DNA from: Scytonema tolypothrichoides VB-61278
GTDB taxonomy: Bacteria > Cyanobacteriota > Cyanobacteriia > Cyanobacteriales > Nostocaceae
Direction of reading: 5' to 3'
DNA length: 64,000 nt
Assembly: GCF_000828085.3 (NCBI RefSeq)
Contig: NZ_JXCA02000001.1
Location: 147,240 to 211,239 of the forward strand
Made by a program: the position numbers and the translations under genes. The notes below the pieces were generated by a model. The model saw only the letters and a program-made list of their open reading frames with translations. It was not told where the DNA came from and did no database searches. The number at the start of each line of letters is the position of its first letter. Within the stretch, counting starts at the first letter, position 1. Positions 53,552 through 63,163 of the stretch are shown in pieces.

Positions 53552-54973
53552 ATGAATGAAGCTGACACCCCAAATAATGGGGATTTTGTTCAACCCCAAG
53601 ATACCAATTCACTGCAACCAAAGCAGGCGAGTTGTCCATTTTACTCAGTTAGCAAGAGTGAAAACACTGCAACTGCGAAACTGCCACTACTGGCACCAGC
53701 AGAAAACCAGCAGTGTGAAAGCCAAATTCTATCAGAAGAAAATACACCCCAGCAAGACTGGGTTGCAGACCCTGACAGCGAAAAACAAGAACTCGTAGAC
53801 GCTGAGTTCAAGAAATTGCTGGGATTGAATGAAGAATTACGTTCTGCCAATAATGATTTGTACGACAAAGTTGAGGAGCTAAAAAGTGTCTTAACTGAGT
53901 CGGAACTAGCTTTGCAGTGGCAGAAAAAACGCTCAAGTGTGACAGAGTCAATGCTTAACCAACAAGCTCAAGAACTGACTGCGGCTCAAGAGCAAGTAAA
54001 TTCCTTATTTCAACAATTGGAAACTGCTGTACAAACTGTTCAGCGCCAAGAAAGTTTGATCTCAAACTATAAAACGCAGCTAGAACTAAGTCAACAACGC
54101 CTTGCACAGTTAGAACGGGAATGTGTGTTGATGAAATCTAGCTACAACGATCAGTCCCACCAACTATTACAATCAGAAAGTGCTTGTCGGGAGCTACGAA
54201 CAAGGCTCATGCGACAACAACGCCAGACTCTGCAATTCAAAGCTGCTCTGGAAAAGTGTTTGGAGACACCTGTTCCTAGCTACGACTCCCTTGAGAATAA
54301 CGACACAAGCAGTAGTCAGACAAGACCATTCAGACACTCTAGCGTTTTGTTTTGCCAAGCACAACCGATTCAACCTTGGTCGGTGGAATCAGAATCCTTG
54401 ACAAACGGTGTAGATAATGCTTATAAGGAAACTCCAGCGTTACCTATAAATCAATTGGATAACTCCACACCAAATCCATCATCCACTTGCGATTTAGATA
54501 CAGAAGAAACAGTTATACAAACGCAATCAGTTGACACACCAGAACCAGAAATTCAAACAGTTTCATCTTTGGGTTTGACAAACTTAGAAGAGCAATTGGA
54601 TGGCGTTATCCAAATGTTTTTTGTTGCCAATCCTCCCGTATCGACATCTCCAGAGCCTCCTGTTGAAAAAGATGCGAATAGCACCCAGGCAGATGAAGCT
54701 ATTTGGGAAACTTCTGTAATACCCCTCAAAGATGAAGCAAAAATTACTGAAACATTGGCGACTAACGATTCTCCAGAAGAAACTGAGGACTACTGGGTAA
54801 ACGTAGCACAATCATCATCCCTCGAATTACAAAAAACTGCTGACTCTCCAGAACCCTTCACCGACCATGCTACTAACGACCCTTCGCCACTGCTTTATCC
54901 GCAGCGTCCACCCAAAAAGCGAAAGTCTCTAGCATCTGTGGAGTTACCAAATTTTCAACAAAAGAGTCATTAG
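53552..54973 (+). CDS. Coiled-coil protein, unknown function
   Basis: The 473-residue product from the ATG at 53552 starts MNEADTPNNGDFVQ; GTG at 53534 is an alternative. Residues about 75-230 form a long coiled coil (LNEELRSANNDLYDKVEELK, LEQ-rich heptads). The C-terminal half is acidic, Ser/Thr/Pro-rich and probably disordered, ending PPKKRKSLASVELPNFQQ. No membrane segment is seen. A cytoskeletal or scaffold role is possible. The stop TAG is formed by an STRR heptad. Confidence 0.7.
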   Translation: MNEADTPNNGDFVQPQDTNSLQPKQASCPFYSVSKSENTATAKLPLLAPAENQQCESQILSEENTPQQDWVADPDSEKQELVDAEFKKLLGLNEELRSANNDLYDKVEELKSVLTESELALQWQKKRSSVTESMLNQQAQELTAAQEQVNSLFQQLETAVQTVQRQESLISNYKTQLELSQQRLAQLERECVLMKSSYNDQSHQLLQSESACRELRTRLMRQQRQTLQFKAALEKCLETPVPSYDSLENNDTSSSQTRPFRHSSVLFCQAQPIQPWSVESESLTNGVDNAYKETPALPINQLDNSTPNPSSTCDLDTEETVIQTQSVDTPEPEIQTVSSLGLTNLEEQLDGVIQMFFVANPPVSTSPEPPVEKDANSTQADEAIWETSVIPLKDEAKITETLATNDSPEETEDYWVNVAQSSSLELQKTADSPEPFTDHATNDPSPLLYPQRPPKKRKSLASVELPNFQQKSH

Positions 54974-55077
54974 TCATTAGTTATTAGTGATGTGTAGAGA
55001 CGTAGCATGCTACGTCTCTACATTGCTTGATCGCGGTTTTGGTCTGATCACCAAGCGTATTAGCCAATAACTAATGA
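54974..55077. repeat. STRR heptads and perfect 28-bp palindrome
   Basis: TCATTAG/TTATTAG units are at about 54967-54989. A perfect GTAGAGAC-N12-GTCTCTAC palindrome with centre GTAGCATGCTAC is at 54994-55021. A second STRR cluster, AATAACTAATGACTAA, is at 55066-55081. Two converging genes end in these repeats. Confidence 0.9.
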
Positions 55078-57264
55078 CTAAATAATTTCTGGCTTCTGAA
55101 GCATCGCTTTTGATGTCACTTGAGAGACGAGATTTTGCGGACGTGCAATGCCTGCTGTGAGAGAATAGTTAATCGCCAATAGTTGCAACCATAATGCTGG
55201 ATATCGTAGTTCCAGCATTGGACCAATTCGACGAAGGAAGCGCGGGAACCATCCATTCAGCAAAGCCCGGACAAAAGCATGGCGACTAAAGTCAAGATAG
55301 TTTCTAGTCCATCTCAGTAAATCTTTGGCACCTGCAAGTTCCCAAATCCACAGAAGCAATGCTGGGTTATTGCGAGCTGCTTTCAGCGCCAGTCGATTAA
55401 AGGTGAACCAATCAAATCTATCTTTGATAAAATTATCTGACACTTGTGGGGGTTCATCTGCCAACAGCCCAAAGAAGTTGTTGAGCATAGAGTTGATTCT
55501 TTGCGGTGGTATAAATTTTCCGGTAGGAACCATCATCCCTTTGGAAAACATCCAAGTGACGGCAATATTATTTTGAAAGGCGCGAATTTGGTTCAAATGC
55601 CGGAAACTCACCAAGTCGTGTTTGAGGGCGGTATCCAAAAGAGTTGTCAGCCGTTCTAAGTTGCGAACTAAAGAACCAAAACCAGTAAAAACTAAGGGAG
55701 ACTGGAGTGATGCTGCATCTCCTATGGCGATTAAGCGGTCAAAAGCTACTGTGCGATCGCGACTCCCCACACTAAAATGCCCAGGTATATACCCAAATGT
55801 CGGCTTTTTCCACACCAGGTTATCCATATCGCAACGGCGATACTCTGGCAAAATTGTGAAAAAGTCCTCGTACATCTCCAATAAGGAACCGGGATTTTTT
55901 GGATTAACTTCGTGGTAATGAAATAAATAAATCGTCAGTTCTTCATCTGCCCCAGGAAACAATTCCCAAATCAACTGCCGTCCTCGCGAAATATCGCCAT
56001 GACTGTAGAGAACATCTCCGTACTGAGAATCCCATACCCCAGGCTCAAATCCACGCGAAATCACTGCTCCTACAGTCGGGCAAACACTGTCAAAAGCACG
56101 ACCACCATTCAATTGCCATGCAATTGGTGAAGCGGTTCCCATCGCATCCACTAACAATCGCCCGCTCACTTGCTTTGGGGTTTGAGTTGTTAAATCCTTG
56201 ACAGTGAGCACAACTTGTGAATCATGTACATCTGCCCGGATGAACTCTGTTTCATCCCAAATTTCACCGCCTGCTGCTCGTAGCTTTTGTCCACACATTT
56301 GCAACCATTTTTCGGAATCTAAAGCCACGTTTAGTACTGTGGGCGTATGCAAAACAGGTGCTTTTAAGTTCCTGGGATTATTGGCATCAAAGAACTTATT
56401 AAATCCATCTTTATACTCCCGCGCAATAATCGATTCCAATTCTGCTGTCGTTAGCAAACCTAAGTTAATCAAACTTTGAATCTCATCACGGGAAATATTC
56501 CATTCTCGGTTCATTCGTCCAAAGGGCATCCGTTCGATCAGCAGCACTCGGTAACCCAGTCTTGCCATGACTGCTGCATGGATAACGCCAAGCGCCCCAC
56601 CGATGTAGATGAGGTCGTATTGCTCAGGCAAGGGGGAAAAGTCTTCTTCCTGCTCCCCCTTCGGGTATGACCTTCGGTCACGCTGCGCTAACGCAGTCGC
56701 CTGCGGAGGGAAACCCTCCCGCAGCGCTGTCTCACCTGCTTTACTTCTATAGGAGAACACTACCTGACGCGGTTGCTGAGGATTTCGTACACCTTCGCGC
56801 CATCGTTGCTCCCACCAGTAGACTCGCTTCAGGTCATATTCGCCATTGGGCATTTTTTGAAAATATTTGACAGTTAGAGGATAGTATGGAGCAAGTGCCT
56901 CAAAAATCGATTGCTCAGATAAATTAATCGTTGGGGGTTCAGGGTATTCATGGGGAAACCGGCTTCTTATCCCAGTAGTGAGCCTGCGCAGAATTTGTTG
57001 CTCTCTGGGGAAGGGTTTATCTGCCCAACGGAATACTTTTAAATACGTAGTTCGTTGCACTGACCAGACGAAGACGGAAAGTTCACTAGGTAACTTTTCC
57101 GAAATAATTTCCGTGGTAATTGTAGTATTAGAAACTCTCAGGCGAAAGCCTTGCGGAGTCAGGACTTTTTCAACAGTAGTTCCCGGTTCAAAATCAGTAT
57201 GCAACCAATGACACACAGCTGTTGTATCAGAAGTGGAAATTTCCAGGTAAAGAATCTCTTGCAT
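55078..57264 (-). CDS. CruA/CruP-like flavoprotein (lycopene-cyclase family)
   Basis: The 728-residue protein has an FAD-binding region with YDLIYIGGALGVIHAAVMARLG at about 216-237. ERMPFGRMNREWNISRDE and AIGDAASLQSPLVFTGFGS are typical of the CruA/CruP lycopene-cyclase group. The N-terminal 170 residues are a separate domain. Likely role: carotenoid cyclisation, or a related FAD oxidoreductase; CruA and CruP cannot be separated reliably here. Residues about 177-203 are encoded by an inserted dispersed repeat. Confidence 0.75.
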   Translation of the reverse strand: MQEILYLEISTSDTTAVCHWLHTDFEPGTTVEKVLTPQGFRLRVSNTTITTEIISEKLPSELSVFVWSVQRTTYLKVFRWADKPFPREQQILRRLTTGIRSRFPHEYPEPPTINLSEQSIFEALAPYYPLTVKYFQKMPNGEYDLKRVYWWEQRWREGVRNPQQPRQVVFSYRSKAGETALREGFPPQATALAQRDRRSYPKGEQEEDFSPLPEQYDLIYIGGALGVIHAAVMARLGYRVLLIERMPFGRMNREWNISRDEIQSLINLGLLTTAELESIIAREYKDGFNKFFDANNPRNLKAPVLHTPTVLNVALDSEKWLQMCGQKLRAAGGEIWDETEFIRADVHDSQVVLTVKDLTTQTPKQVSGRLLVDAMGTASPIAWQLNGGRAFDSVCPTVGAVISRGFEPGVWDSQYGDVLYSHGDISRGRQLIWELFPGADEELTIYLFHYHEVNPKNPGSLLEMYEDFFTILPEYRRCDMDNLVWKKPTFGYIPGHFSVGSRDRTVAFDRLIAIGDAASLQSPLVFTGFGSLVRNLERLTTLLDTALKHDLVSFRHLNQIRAFQNNIAVTWMFSKGMMVPTGKFIPPQRINSMLNNFFGLLADEPPQVSDNFIKDRFDWFTFNRLALKAARNNPALLLWIWELAGAKDLLRWTRNYLDFSRHAFVRALLNGWFPRFLRRIGPMLELRYPALWLQLLAINYSLTAGIARPQNLVSQVTSKAMLQKPEII
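56656..56736. repeat. Dispersed palindromic repeat inserted in frame in a CDS
   Basis: An 81-bp block with GCGGAGGGAAACCCTCCCGC and CGCTGCGCTAACGCAG matches the repeat type found in intergenic DNA at 6510-6600 and 30470-30540. It encodes LREGFPPQATALAQRDRRSY inside the CruA-like protein without breaking the frame. Confidence 0.8.
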
Positions 57265-57424
57265 TTTTTTCTCAAATCTCCGATAAATCTATGTATTGAG
57301 ACAGATTTCATAAAGGGATAGAGTATAGTAAAATGCGCCCTATCTGTCTCATCCCTGTTTAGTAAAGAAATATTAAGACTTTTTCAGATTTATTGTTCAT
57401 TCTTTGTTTTTGTAAACACACGCC

Positions 57425-57658
57425 ATGAATTATCCCATTCCAGACAGCCCACAAGAAATTGTTGCCTTGAGACAAAAACCGATTGATGAAGAAATGGTTG
57501 CTGCTGCGATCGCTGGTGTCATCAAAATTGTTCGTGCTCAAGGTCAATCCTTAGAAGATTTAACTGCCCAAGTGCTAGCCGACGACAGCTTGCTAGACTT
57601 ACAACAAAGACGCTGGCTCAGCCAAGTCGTTGCTCAAGCTTGGGAAAATTTCTCGTAA
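57425..57658 (+). CDS. Small conserved-type cyanobacterial protein, unknown
   Basis: The 77-residue product starts MNYPIPDSPQEIVALRQKP and is mostly helical and acidic (LEDLTAQVLADDSLLDLQQR). No motif, signal or membrane segment is seen. It lies divergent from the CruA-like gene, so the 160-bp gap may hold a shared promoter region. Confidence 0.6.
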   Translation: MNYPIPDSPQEIVALRQKPIDEEMVAAAIAGVIKIVRAQGQSLEDLTAQVLADDSLLDLQQRRWLSQVVAQAWENFS

Positions 57659-57855
57659 CAGAGGTTTCGTGGTTAGTCAGTCGCACTTTCGTGGTTAGGC
57701 ACAAGTTGTGATCAAACAACTAACAACTAACAACTCATCATACAGTCAACTCTAAAGCCAAATTGCCAATCACCTTCGTGGTGTGGGAGCTTCAATAAAT
57801 TGTCTGAGATTGGCAATCTTGACTAAAAACTCAAAACTCAGCATCAATGAGGGGT

Positions 57856-59478
57856 TCAGTTTCCACTCGAAGTACTCAAAGCTGCTTGTGGTTGAGAGTG
57901 TAACAGAAGACCGTATTCTAAACCTTCTACCACAGCTTGATAAGAAGCCTCCAAAATATTTGTGGAAACACCTACTGTAGTCCAGCGTTGATAACTATTA
58001 CGCGACTCTACCAAAACGCGGGTTTTCGCAGCAGTTCCGGTGTGTCCATTCAGAATCCGTACTTTATAATCTGTCAACTCAAACTCAGCTATGTGGGGAT
58101 AGAAATTCCTCAAAGCCTTGCGTAAAGCCGCATCCAAAGCAGCAACTGGTCCATTTCCATCTGCAGCTTCTAGAATATCCTTATTCTTGACAGCGACTTT
58201 TATAGTGGCAACAGCGTTAGTCGCTTCTTTCCCCTCAACTAAATCACAATGAACTTGAAAACCTTTGATTTCAAAGAAAGACTGGCGACGACCTAACGCT
58301 TCGCGCATCAACAACTCAAAACTCGCCTCCGCCGCCTCAAATTGATATCCTTCACTTTCTAAAGCTTTGAGACGTTGGAGAATTTGCCCTGTTGCTGGAT
58401 TATTCTTATCCAGTTCAATACCAAAAGTGCGAGCTTTTGCTAAAACGTTACTAATTCCAGACTGTTCAGAAATGACAATGCGGCGACGATTTCCGACTTG
58501 TTCTGGTTGAATGTGTTCATAAGTCAGAGGATTGCGTTCCACCGCCGATACATGAAGACCACCTTTGTGAGCAAAAGCCGAACGTCCGACAAAGGCAGCA
58601 TGTTCGTCAGGAGCAAGATTAACAACTTCACTCACGAAGCGACTCGTTTGGGCCAGTTCAGATAACTGACTATCTTCAATACACTTGTAACCCAGCTTCA
58701 GTTGCAAATTGGGAATTAACGAACAAAGATTGGCATTGCCGCAGCGTTCACCATATCCGTTGATCGTACCTTGTACCATCTTCACCCCTGCCATGACAGC
58801 AGCCAAGGCGTTGGCAACTGCAGTATCACAATCGTTGTGAGTATGAATTCCTAACTGCGTCTCACGAGGAATTGCTTTTACCACATCTGTGACAACTTGA
58901 GTCATTTCATGGGGTAAAGTGCCACCATTCGTATCGCAAAGAGCTATCCATTCAGCACCAGCAGAGATTGCCGTCTTTAGGGTCTGTAAAGCATAATCTG
59001 GATTTTGCTTATAGCCATCAAACCAGTGTTCTGCATCGTATATAACGCGACGCCCTTGAGAACGAAGATACTCAATCGTATCCTGTATCATCGCTAAATT
59101 TTCTGTCAGAGTTGTTCTGAGTCCTTCTGTAACGTGTAAATCCCAAGACTTACCAACAATTGTCACCCAGCGAGTGCCAGCAGCAAGAATTGCTTGCAAC
59201 ATAGGATCCTCTGCTGCTGTTTTGTGAGGACGTCGGGTATAACAAAAGGCAACAATCTCTGCTTGTTGAAGCGGCTCTTCTTGGAGATGCCAGAAAAATT
59301 GTACATCCTTAGGATTTGCTCCAGGCCAACCTCCCTCTATAAAGGGAATTCCCAGTTGATCTAGCCTCCGGGCAATGCGTAACTTATCTTCTATAGACAC
59401 CGATAACCCTTCACGTTGAGTGCCATCCCGTAGCGTTGTGTCATAGATCCAAAGTTGGTGTGAGGAATTTGCGGTCAT
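57856..59478 (-). CDS. cimA: Citramalate synthase (2-isopropylmalate synthase superfamily)
   Basis: The 540-residue protein from the ATG at 59478 starts MTANSSHQLWIYDTTLRDGTQ; an upstream TTG is less likely. The TIM-barrel has DTTLRDGTQREGLS, EGGWPGANPKD, IGIHTHNDC-type metal binding (QLGIHTHNDCDTAVANALA) and GYGERCGNANL. The C-terminal LeuA dimer/allosteric domain follows (FEIKGFQVHCDL, VAALDAALRKAL). It condenses acetyl-CoA and pyruvate to (R)-citramalate, the first step of threonine-independent isoleucine synthesis. Confidence 0.9.
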   Translation of the reverse strand: MTANSSHQLWIYDTTLRDGTQREGLSVSIEDKLRIARRLDQLGIPFIEGGWPGANPKDVQFFWHLQEEPLQQAEIVAFCYTRRPHKTAAEDPMLQAILAAGTRWVTIVGKSWDLHVTEGLRTTLTENLAMIQDTIEYLRSQGRRVIYDAEHWFDGYKQNPDYALQTLKTAISAGAEWIALCDTNGGTLPHEMTQVVTDVVKAIPRETQLGIHTHNDCDTAVANALAAVMAGVKMVQGTINGYGERCGNANLCSLIPNLQLKLGYKCIEDSQLSELAQTSRFVSEVVNLAPDEHAAFVGRSAFAHKGGLHVSAVERNPLTYEHIQPEQVGNRRRIVISEQSGISNVLAKARTFGIELDKNNPATGQILQRLKALESEGYQFEAAEASFELLMREALGRRQSFFEIKGFQVHCDLVEGKEATNAVATIKVAVKNKDILEAADGNGPVAALDAALRKALRNFYPHIAEFELTDYKVRILNGHTGTAAKTRVLVESRNSYQRWTTVGVSTNILEASYQAVVEGLEYGLLLHSQPQAALSTSSGN

Positions 59479-59948
59479 AAGATGCGAACTCTTGGAGACA
59501 ACTTTCAAGCTAATGTGTAAGTATAGTTAAGGATAGGACAATAAAACTAACGCAGAGTATTTCTTTATTGAGGAGAACTCAGAACACAGAATTTAGAACA
59601 TCCTCATCAAAAGATTAGCAGGATTTAACAATATCGCTTCTTAAGCAAAACCAGAGTTTTGAGTCTGATAAGGGAGATTAAGAGAAAAATTTTCCGGACT
59701 CATTGCTTTAAACTCAGAAACTGAAATCAAGCATCGTTTCTTTCAGCAGGATTCCCCATAACTGTAAAGTGGGGTGTTGAGTGTAGCGCCCCTGCTACCT
59801 ACCGCCAATTGTATAGTGCCAATATAGATATGGACAACGTACTTGAGTTTTTTCGAGTCTTGGGTTATCGATTATATATTGTTTCTGTGTTTTTCTGCAT
59901 CGAAATGAATTGTTACAATACAACAAAAAGCTAACTTAGTGATCACAA
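59479..59948. other. Intergenic region, nothing recognised
   Basis: AT-rich DNA with no repeat or ORF that I can support. It includes the cimA promoter side (minus) and the leader of the small gene at 59949. Confidence 0.5.
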
Positions 59949-60239
59949 ATGCCCAAGGCACAAACTCAAGGTCAGACAGCCAACGTCGTCGTACTTGTCC
60001 TTGCCAGACAAGGGAAAGAATTTCTTTCAAAAACGCCTTGGCACCATACGGGCGAACGCGGAGCCAATCTGCCGCAAATATTGCTGCAAAATGGTGTTGA
60101 CCTCTACAATAACGATGCTAAGGTAGTAGACTATTGGAACCTTGGTAGCTGCAATCCTTGTGCAGTTCTTGTAGAAGGTGAAGTGTCTAAGCTCAAGCGC
60201 CAAAAGCGCGGCGGTCACTACTTCCCCATTGTTCAGTAA
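59949..60239 (+). CDS. Small protein, unknown function
   Basis: The 96-residue product starts MPKAQTQGQTANVVVLVLA, is compact and mixed alpha/beta, and contains NLGSCNPCAVLVEGEV with a CxxC-like pair. No signal or membrane segment is seen. I do not recognise it. Confidence 0.55.
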   Translation: MPKAQTQGQTANVVVLVLARQGKEFLSKTPWHHTGERGANLPQILLQNGVDLYNNDAKVVDYWNLGSCNPCAVLVEGEVSKLKRQKRGGHYFPIVQ

Positions 60240-60369
60240 GCAAGGGTGCGTTTGGCATGTCAAACCAAGGCTTTGGGCAATGTGAAACTGACAAAATTTG
60301 ATTAATTTTCGGAACCCTAGGTTCTCAAAGACTTTGAACATCACAAGCTAATAAGGAGAAATTAACGAT

Positions 60370-60756
60370 ATGGGTAGATGGACACCACTTATTCTTATGG
60401 CTGGAGGCTTAGCAATTTTGCTTGGGACATTACTAGGCATTAGTTTTCCTATGGGTGGACAAAATACTGCACAAGCACCTGCACCCACAACTACAGAAAG
60501 AGCGAAAGAATCAAAAGTCCTCCCAGCTAATATCGATATTAATAGCACTGCGGCTGGAAATGCTCCTGCAGAAAAGAAAAATAACATTACTGCCCAGACA
60601 AATCAGAACAGCGAAACGAATAATCAGCAAAAACAAGATGATGACACAGGCGCTGTCAACAACCAGCCAACAGGTGGTCAATCATCCGGTAACAATCAAT
60701 CCTCTCCGGACACAAATCAGAATCAGAACAACGAACCAATTCGAGCCTTATGGTAG
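60370..60756 (+). CDS. Small membrane-anchored protein with Asn/Gln-rich tail
   Basis: AAGGAG precedes the ATG. Residues 6-24 (PLILMAGGLAILLGTLLGI) form one hydrophobic helix. The remaining 100 residues are low-complexity, rich in Asn, Gln, Thr and Asp. It is probably anchored in the membrane with an extracytoplasmic disordered tail. Unknown function. Confidence 0.6.
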   Translation: MGRWTPLILMAGGLAILLGTLLGISFPMGGQNTAQAPAPTTTERAKESKVLPANIDINSTAAGNAPAEKKNNITAQTNQNSETNNQQKQDDDTGAVNNQPTGGQSSGNNQSSPDTNQNQNNEPIRALW

Positions 60757-60904
60757 TAGGTCATTAGTTAGAAGTTACAACTTATGAGTTACAAGTTATG
60801 AGTTATGCGTTATGAGTTATAAGTCACGAGTTATTAGTCCAAAGTCCATTGACAATTGACTATTGACTCTTGACTAATCACTAATGACTAATGACTAATG
60901 ACTA
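60757..60904. repeat. STRR arrays running into the thiOG start codon
   Basis: TTATGAG/TTACAAG-type heptads at 60770-60830 are followed by ATTGACT units and then ATGACTA units at 60884, 60891 and 60898. The next ATG (60905) starts the ThiO-ThiG gene. Confidence 0.95.
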
Positions 60905-62917
60905 ATGACTAGTGACGTTTTAATTATTGGTGGCGGCGTCATCAGTATGGCGATCGCCATTGAATTAAAGTTACGCGGTGCCAAAGTGACAGTCGTCAAC
61001 CGCGATTTTCACGCAGCAGCACTCCGCGCTGCTGCCGGTATGTTAGCACCGGGTGCCGAAAGAATCTCAGACAAAGCGATGCAAGAGTTATGCATGCGCT
61101 CTGTGTATTTATATCCTGACTGGACGCGTAAGCTCGAAGAATTTACTAGTATCAATACTGGTTATTGGTCTTGCGGTATCCTGGCTCCAGTTTATCAGGA
61201 CGAGACAACGGAACAAGGGGAAAAAGGAGCGAAACAGGAAAAGAGTGAGAGAGGAAAGGAAACTTCCCTCACTCACTCTTCTTCCCCTACTTACTGGCTA
61301 GAAAAAGAAGCCATTCATCAATATCAGCCAGGATTGGGAGAAGAAGTTGTTGGAGGTTGGTGGTATCCTGAAGACGCACAAGTAGACAATAGGGCATTAG
61401 CGCAAGCACTGCTAACAGCTGCTAAATCTCTTGGCGTTGAACTCAAAGAAGGTATTGTCGTTGAAGGAATTCAACAGCAGCAACGGCAAGTTGTTGGTGT
61501 ACAAACAAGTGCAGGAGTTCTTCATGCACAACATTACGTTTTGGCAGCAGGTGCTTGGTCAAACTCATTGTTTCCTTTCCCTGTGCGTCCTGTCAAAGGT
61601 CAAATGCTGAGTGTGAAAGCACCAGAATTTGTGCCAGATTTACCCTTGACACGGGTTTTGTTTGGAGAGGAAATTTACATCGTACCGAGGCGCGACGGAC
61701 GAATTATTATTGGTGCGACAGTTGAAGATGTTGGTTTCACTCCCCACAACACGCCAGCAGGAATTCAAACCTTACTACAAAAAGCTATTCGTCTATTTCC
61801 CCAAATACAAAATTACCCCATTCAGGAATTATGGTGGGGATTTCGCCCTGGAACTCCAGATGAATTACCTATTCTTGGCACCAGTCCTTGTGAAAACTTA
61901 ACGATAGCCACAGGTCATTATCGCAATGGTATTCTTCTGGCACCCATAACAGCAAGATTACTAGCTGATTTGATTCTCGAACAAAAAACAGATCCTTTAC
62001 TATCTCATTTCCACTACTCGCGCTTCCACACCAAGTCATCTACTACCCCAATGGTTACTTACCCCACACTCAAAACTCAGAGTTCAGAAACCGCAGTTAA
62101 AAACTTAGAACTCAGCACTTTAGAAGATTCGCCACTCCAAATAGCTGGAAAAACTTTCCAATCTCGCTTGATGACGGGAACTGGTAAATATCGCAGCATC
62201 GAGGAAATGCAGCAAAGTGTTGTAAAGAGTGGTTGTCAAATTGTCACTGTTGCAGTAAGGCGAGTACAAACTAATGCCCCAGGACATGAAGGTTTAGCCG
62301 AAGCATTAGATTGGACCAAAATCTGGATGTTGCCTAATACCGCTGGATGTCAAACAGCAGAAGAAGCGATTCGTGTGGCACGTTTGGGGCGAGAAATGGC
62401 AAAACTTTTAGGACAGGAAGACAACAACTTTGTAAAATTAGAGGTGATTCCTGATCCTAAGTATTTACTACCAGATCCTATTGGGACTTTACACGCAGCA
62501 GAACAACTGGTGAAAGAAGGTTTTGCTGTGTTGCCTTATATAAATGCAGATCCGATGCTGGCGAAGCACTTGGAAGAAGTTGGCTGTGCGACGGTGATGC
62601 CTTTAGCCTCACCCATTGGTTCCGGACAAGGGTTAAAAACGACTGCAAATATTCAAATCATCATTGAAAATGCCAAGGTGCCAGTGGTAGTAGATGCGGG
62701 CATTGGAGCACCTTCAGAGGCGGCACAAGCGATGGAAATGGGCGCAGATGCGTTGTTGATTAATAGTGCGATCGCCCTTGCACAAAACTCACCTGCAATG
62801 GCTCACGCCATGAATTTGGCAACAGTTGCTGGTCGTTTGGCTTATCTTGCTGGCAGAATGCCTCTCAAAACATACGCTATTGCCAGTTCACCGTTGACTG
62901 GGACGATTACTAGTTAA
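60905..62917 (+). CDS. thiO/thiG: Bifunctional glycine oxidase ThiO - thiazole synthase ThiG
   Basis: The 670-residue fusion has an N-terminal FAD-dependent glycine oxidase at 1-365 ([42 protein letters not shown]). ThiG follows at about 410-665 ([32 protein letters not shown] with the Schiff-base Lys, [13 protein letters not shown]). ThiO supplies dehydroglycine and ThiG builds the thiazole ring of thiamine. The fusion is known in cyanobacteria. Residues about 103-130 are a charged low-complexity insert. Start in STRR. Confidence 0.95.
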   Translation: MTSDVLIIGGGVISMAIAIELKLRGAKVTVVNRDFHAAALRAAAGMLAPGAERISDKAMQELCMRSVYLYPDWTRKLEEFTSINTGYWSCGILAPVYQDETTEQGEKGAKQEKSERGKETSLTHSSSPTYWLEKEAIHQYQPGLGEEVVGGWWYPEDAQVDNRALAQALLTAAKSLGVELKEGIVVEGIQQQQRQVVGVQTSAGVLHAQHYVLAAGAWSNSLFPFPVRPVKGQMLSVKAPEFVPDLPLTRVLFGEEIYIVPRRDGRIIIGATVEDVGFTPHNTPAGIQTLLQKAIRLFPQIQNYPIQELWWGFRPGTPDELPILGTSPCENLTIATGHYRNGILLAPITARLLADLILEQKTDPLLSHFHYSRFHTKSSTTPMVTYPTLKTQSSETAVKNLELSTLEDSPLQIAGKTFQSRLMTGTGKYRSIEEMQQSVVKSGCQIVTVAVRRVQTNAPGHEGLAEALDWTKIWMLPNTAGCQTAEEAIRVARLGREMAKLLGQEDNNFVKLEVIPDPKYLLPDPIGTLHAAEQLVKEGFAVLPYINADPMLAKHLEEVGCATVMPLASPIGSGQGLKTTANIQIIIENAKVPVVVDAGIGAPSEAAQAMEMGADALLINSAIALAQNSPAMAHAMNLATVAGRLAYLAGRMPLKTYAIASSPLTGTITS

Positions 62918-63163
62918 TTAAGGGAACAGGGAACTCTTAACAGGGAACAGTGAAAGAGTGTTTCTTTCATTAATAATGGGTGGCGTGCCTATGGGGCGCT
63001 TTTAAGAGTCAGTGAAATTGTCTCTGACTCCCTCCTGTTCTTAATGCTTTGTTACTAATGACCAATGACTAAAGACTAAAATAACGATTTGTATCATATG
63101 TTTAAGAGTGAATCTAACGTTTATGTTAAATTAAATCAATAAACAGGATAAGGAATTATACTC
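62918..63163. repeat. Dispersed repeat copy and leader of psb34
   Basis: GGGAACAGGGAACTCTTAAC and GTGTTTCTTTCATT match the family at 53131-53200 and 2440-2490. An STRR-like ACTAATGACCAATGACTAAA follows at about 63053-63075. AAGGA lies before the psb34 ATG. Confidence 0.75.

Noticed and set aside
60455-60787. 110-codon ORF in another frame of the small membrane protein
   Set aside because: The 60370 frame has AAGGAG and a clear membrane helix; the other frame lacks both.
60240-60905. TPP riboswitch upstream of thiO-thiG
   Set aside because: The leader is STRR DNA right up to the ATG; no CTGAGA-type thi-box core was seen.
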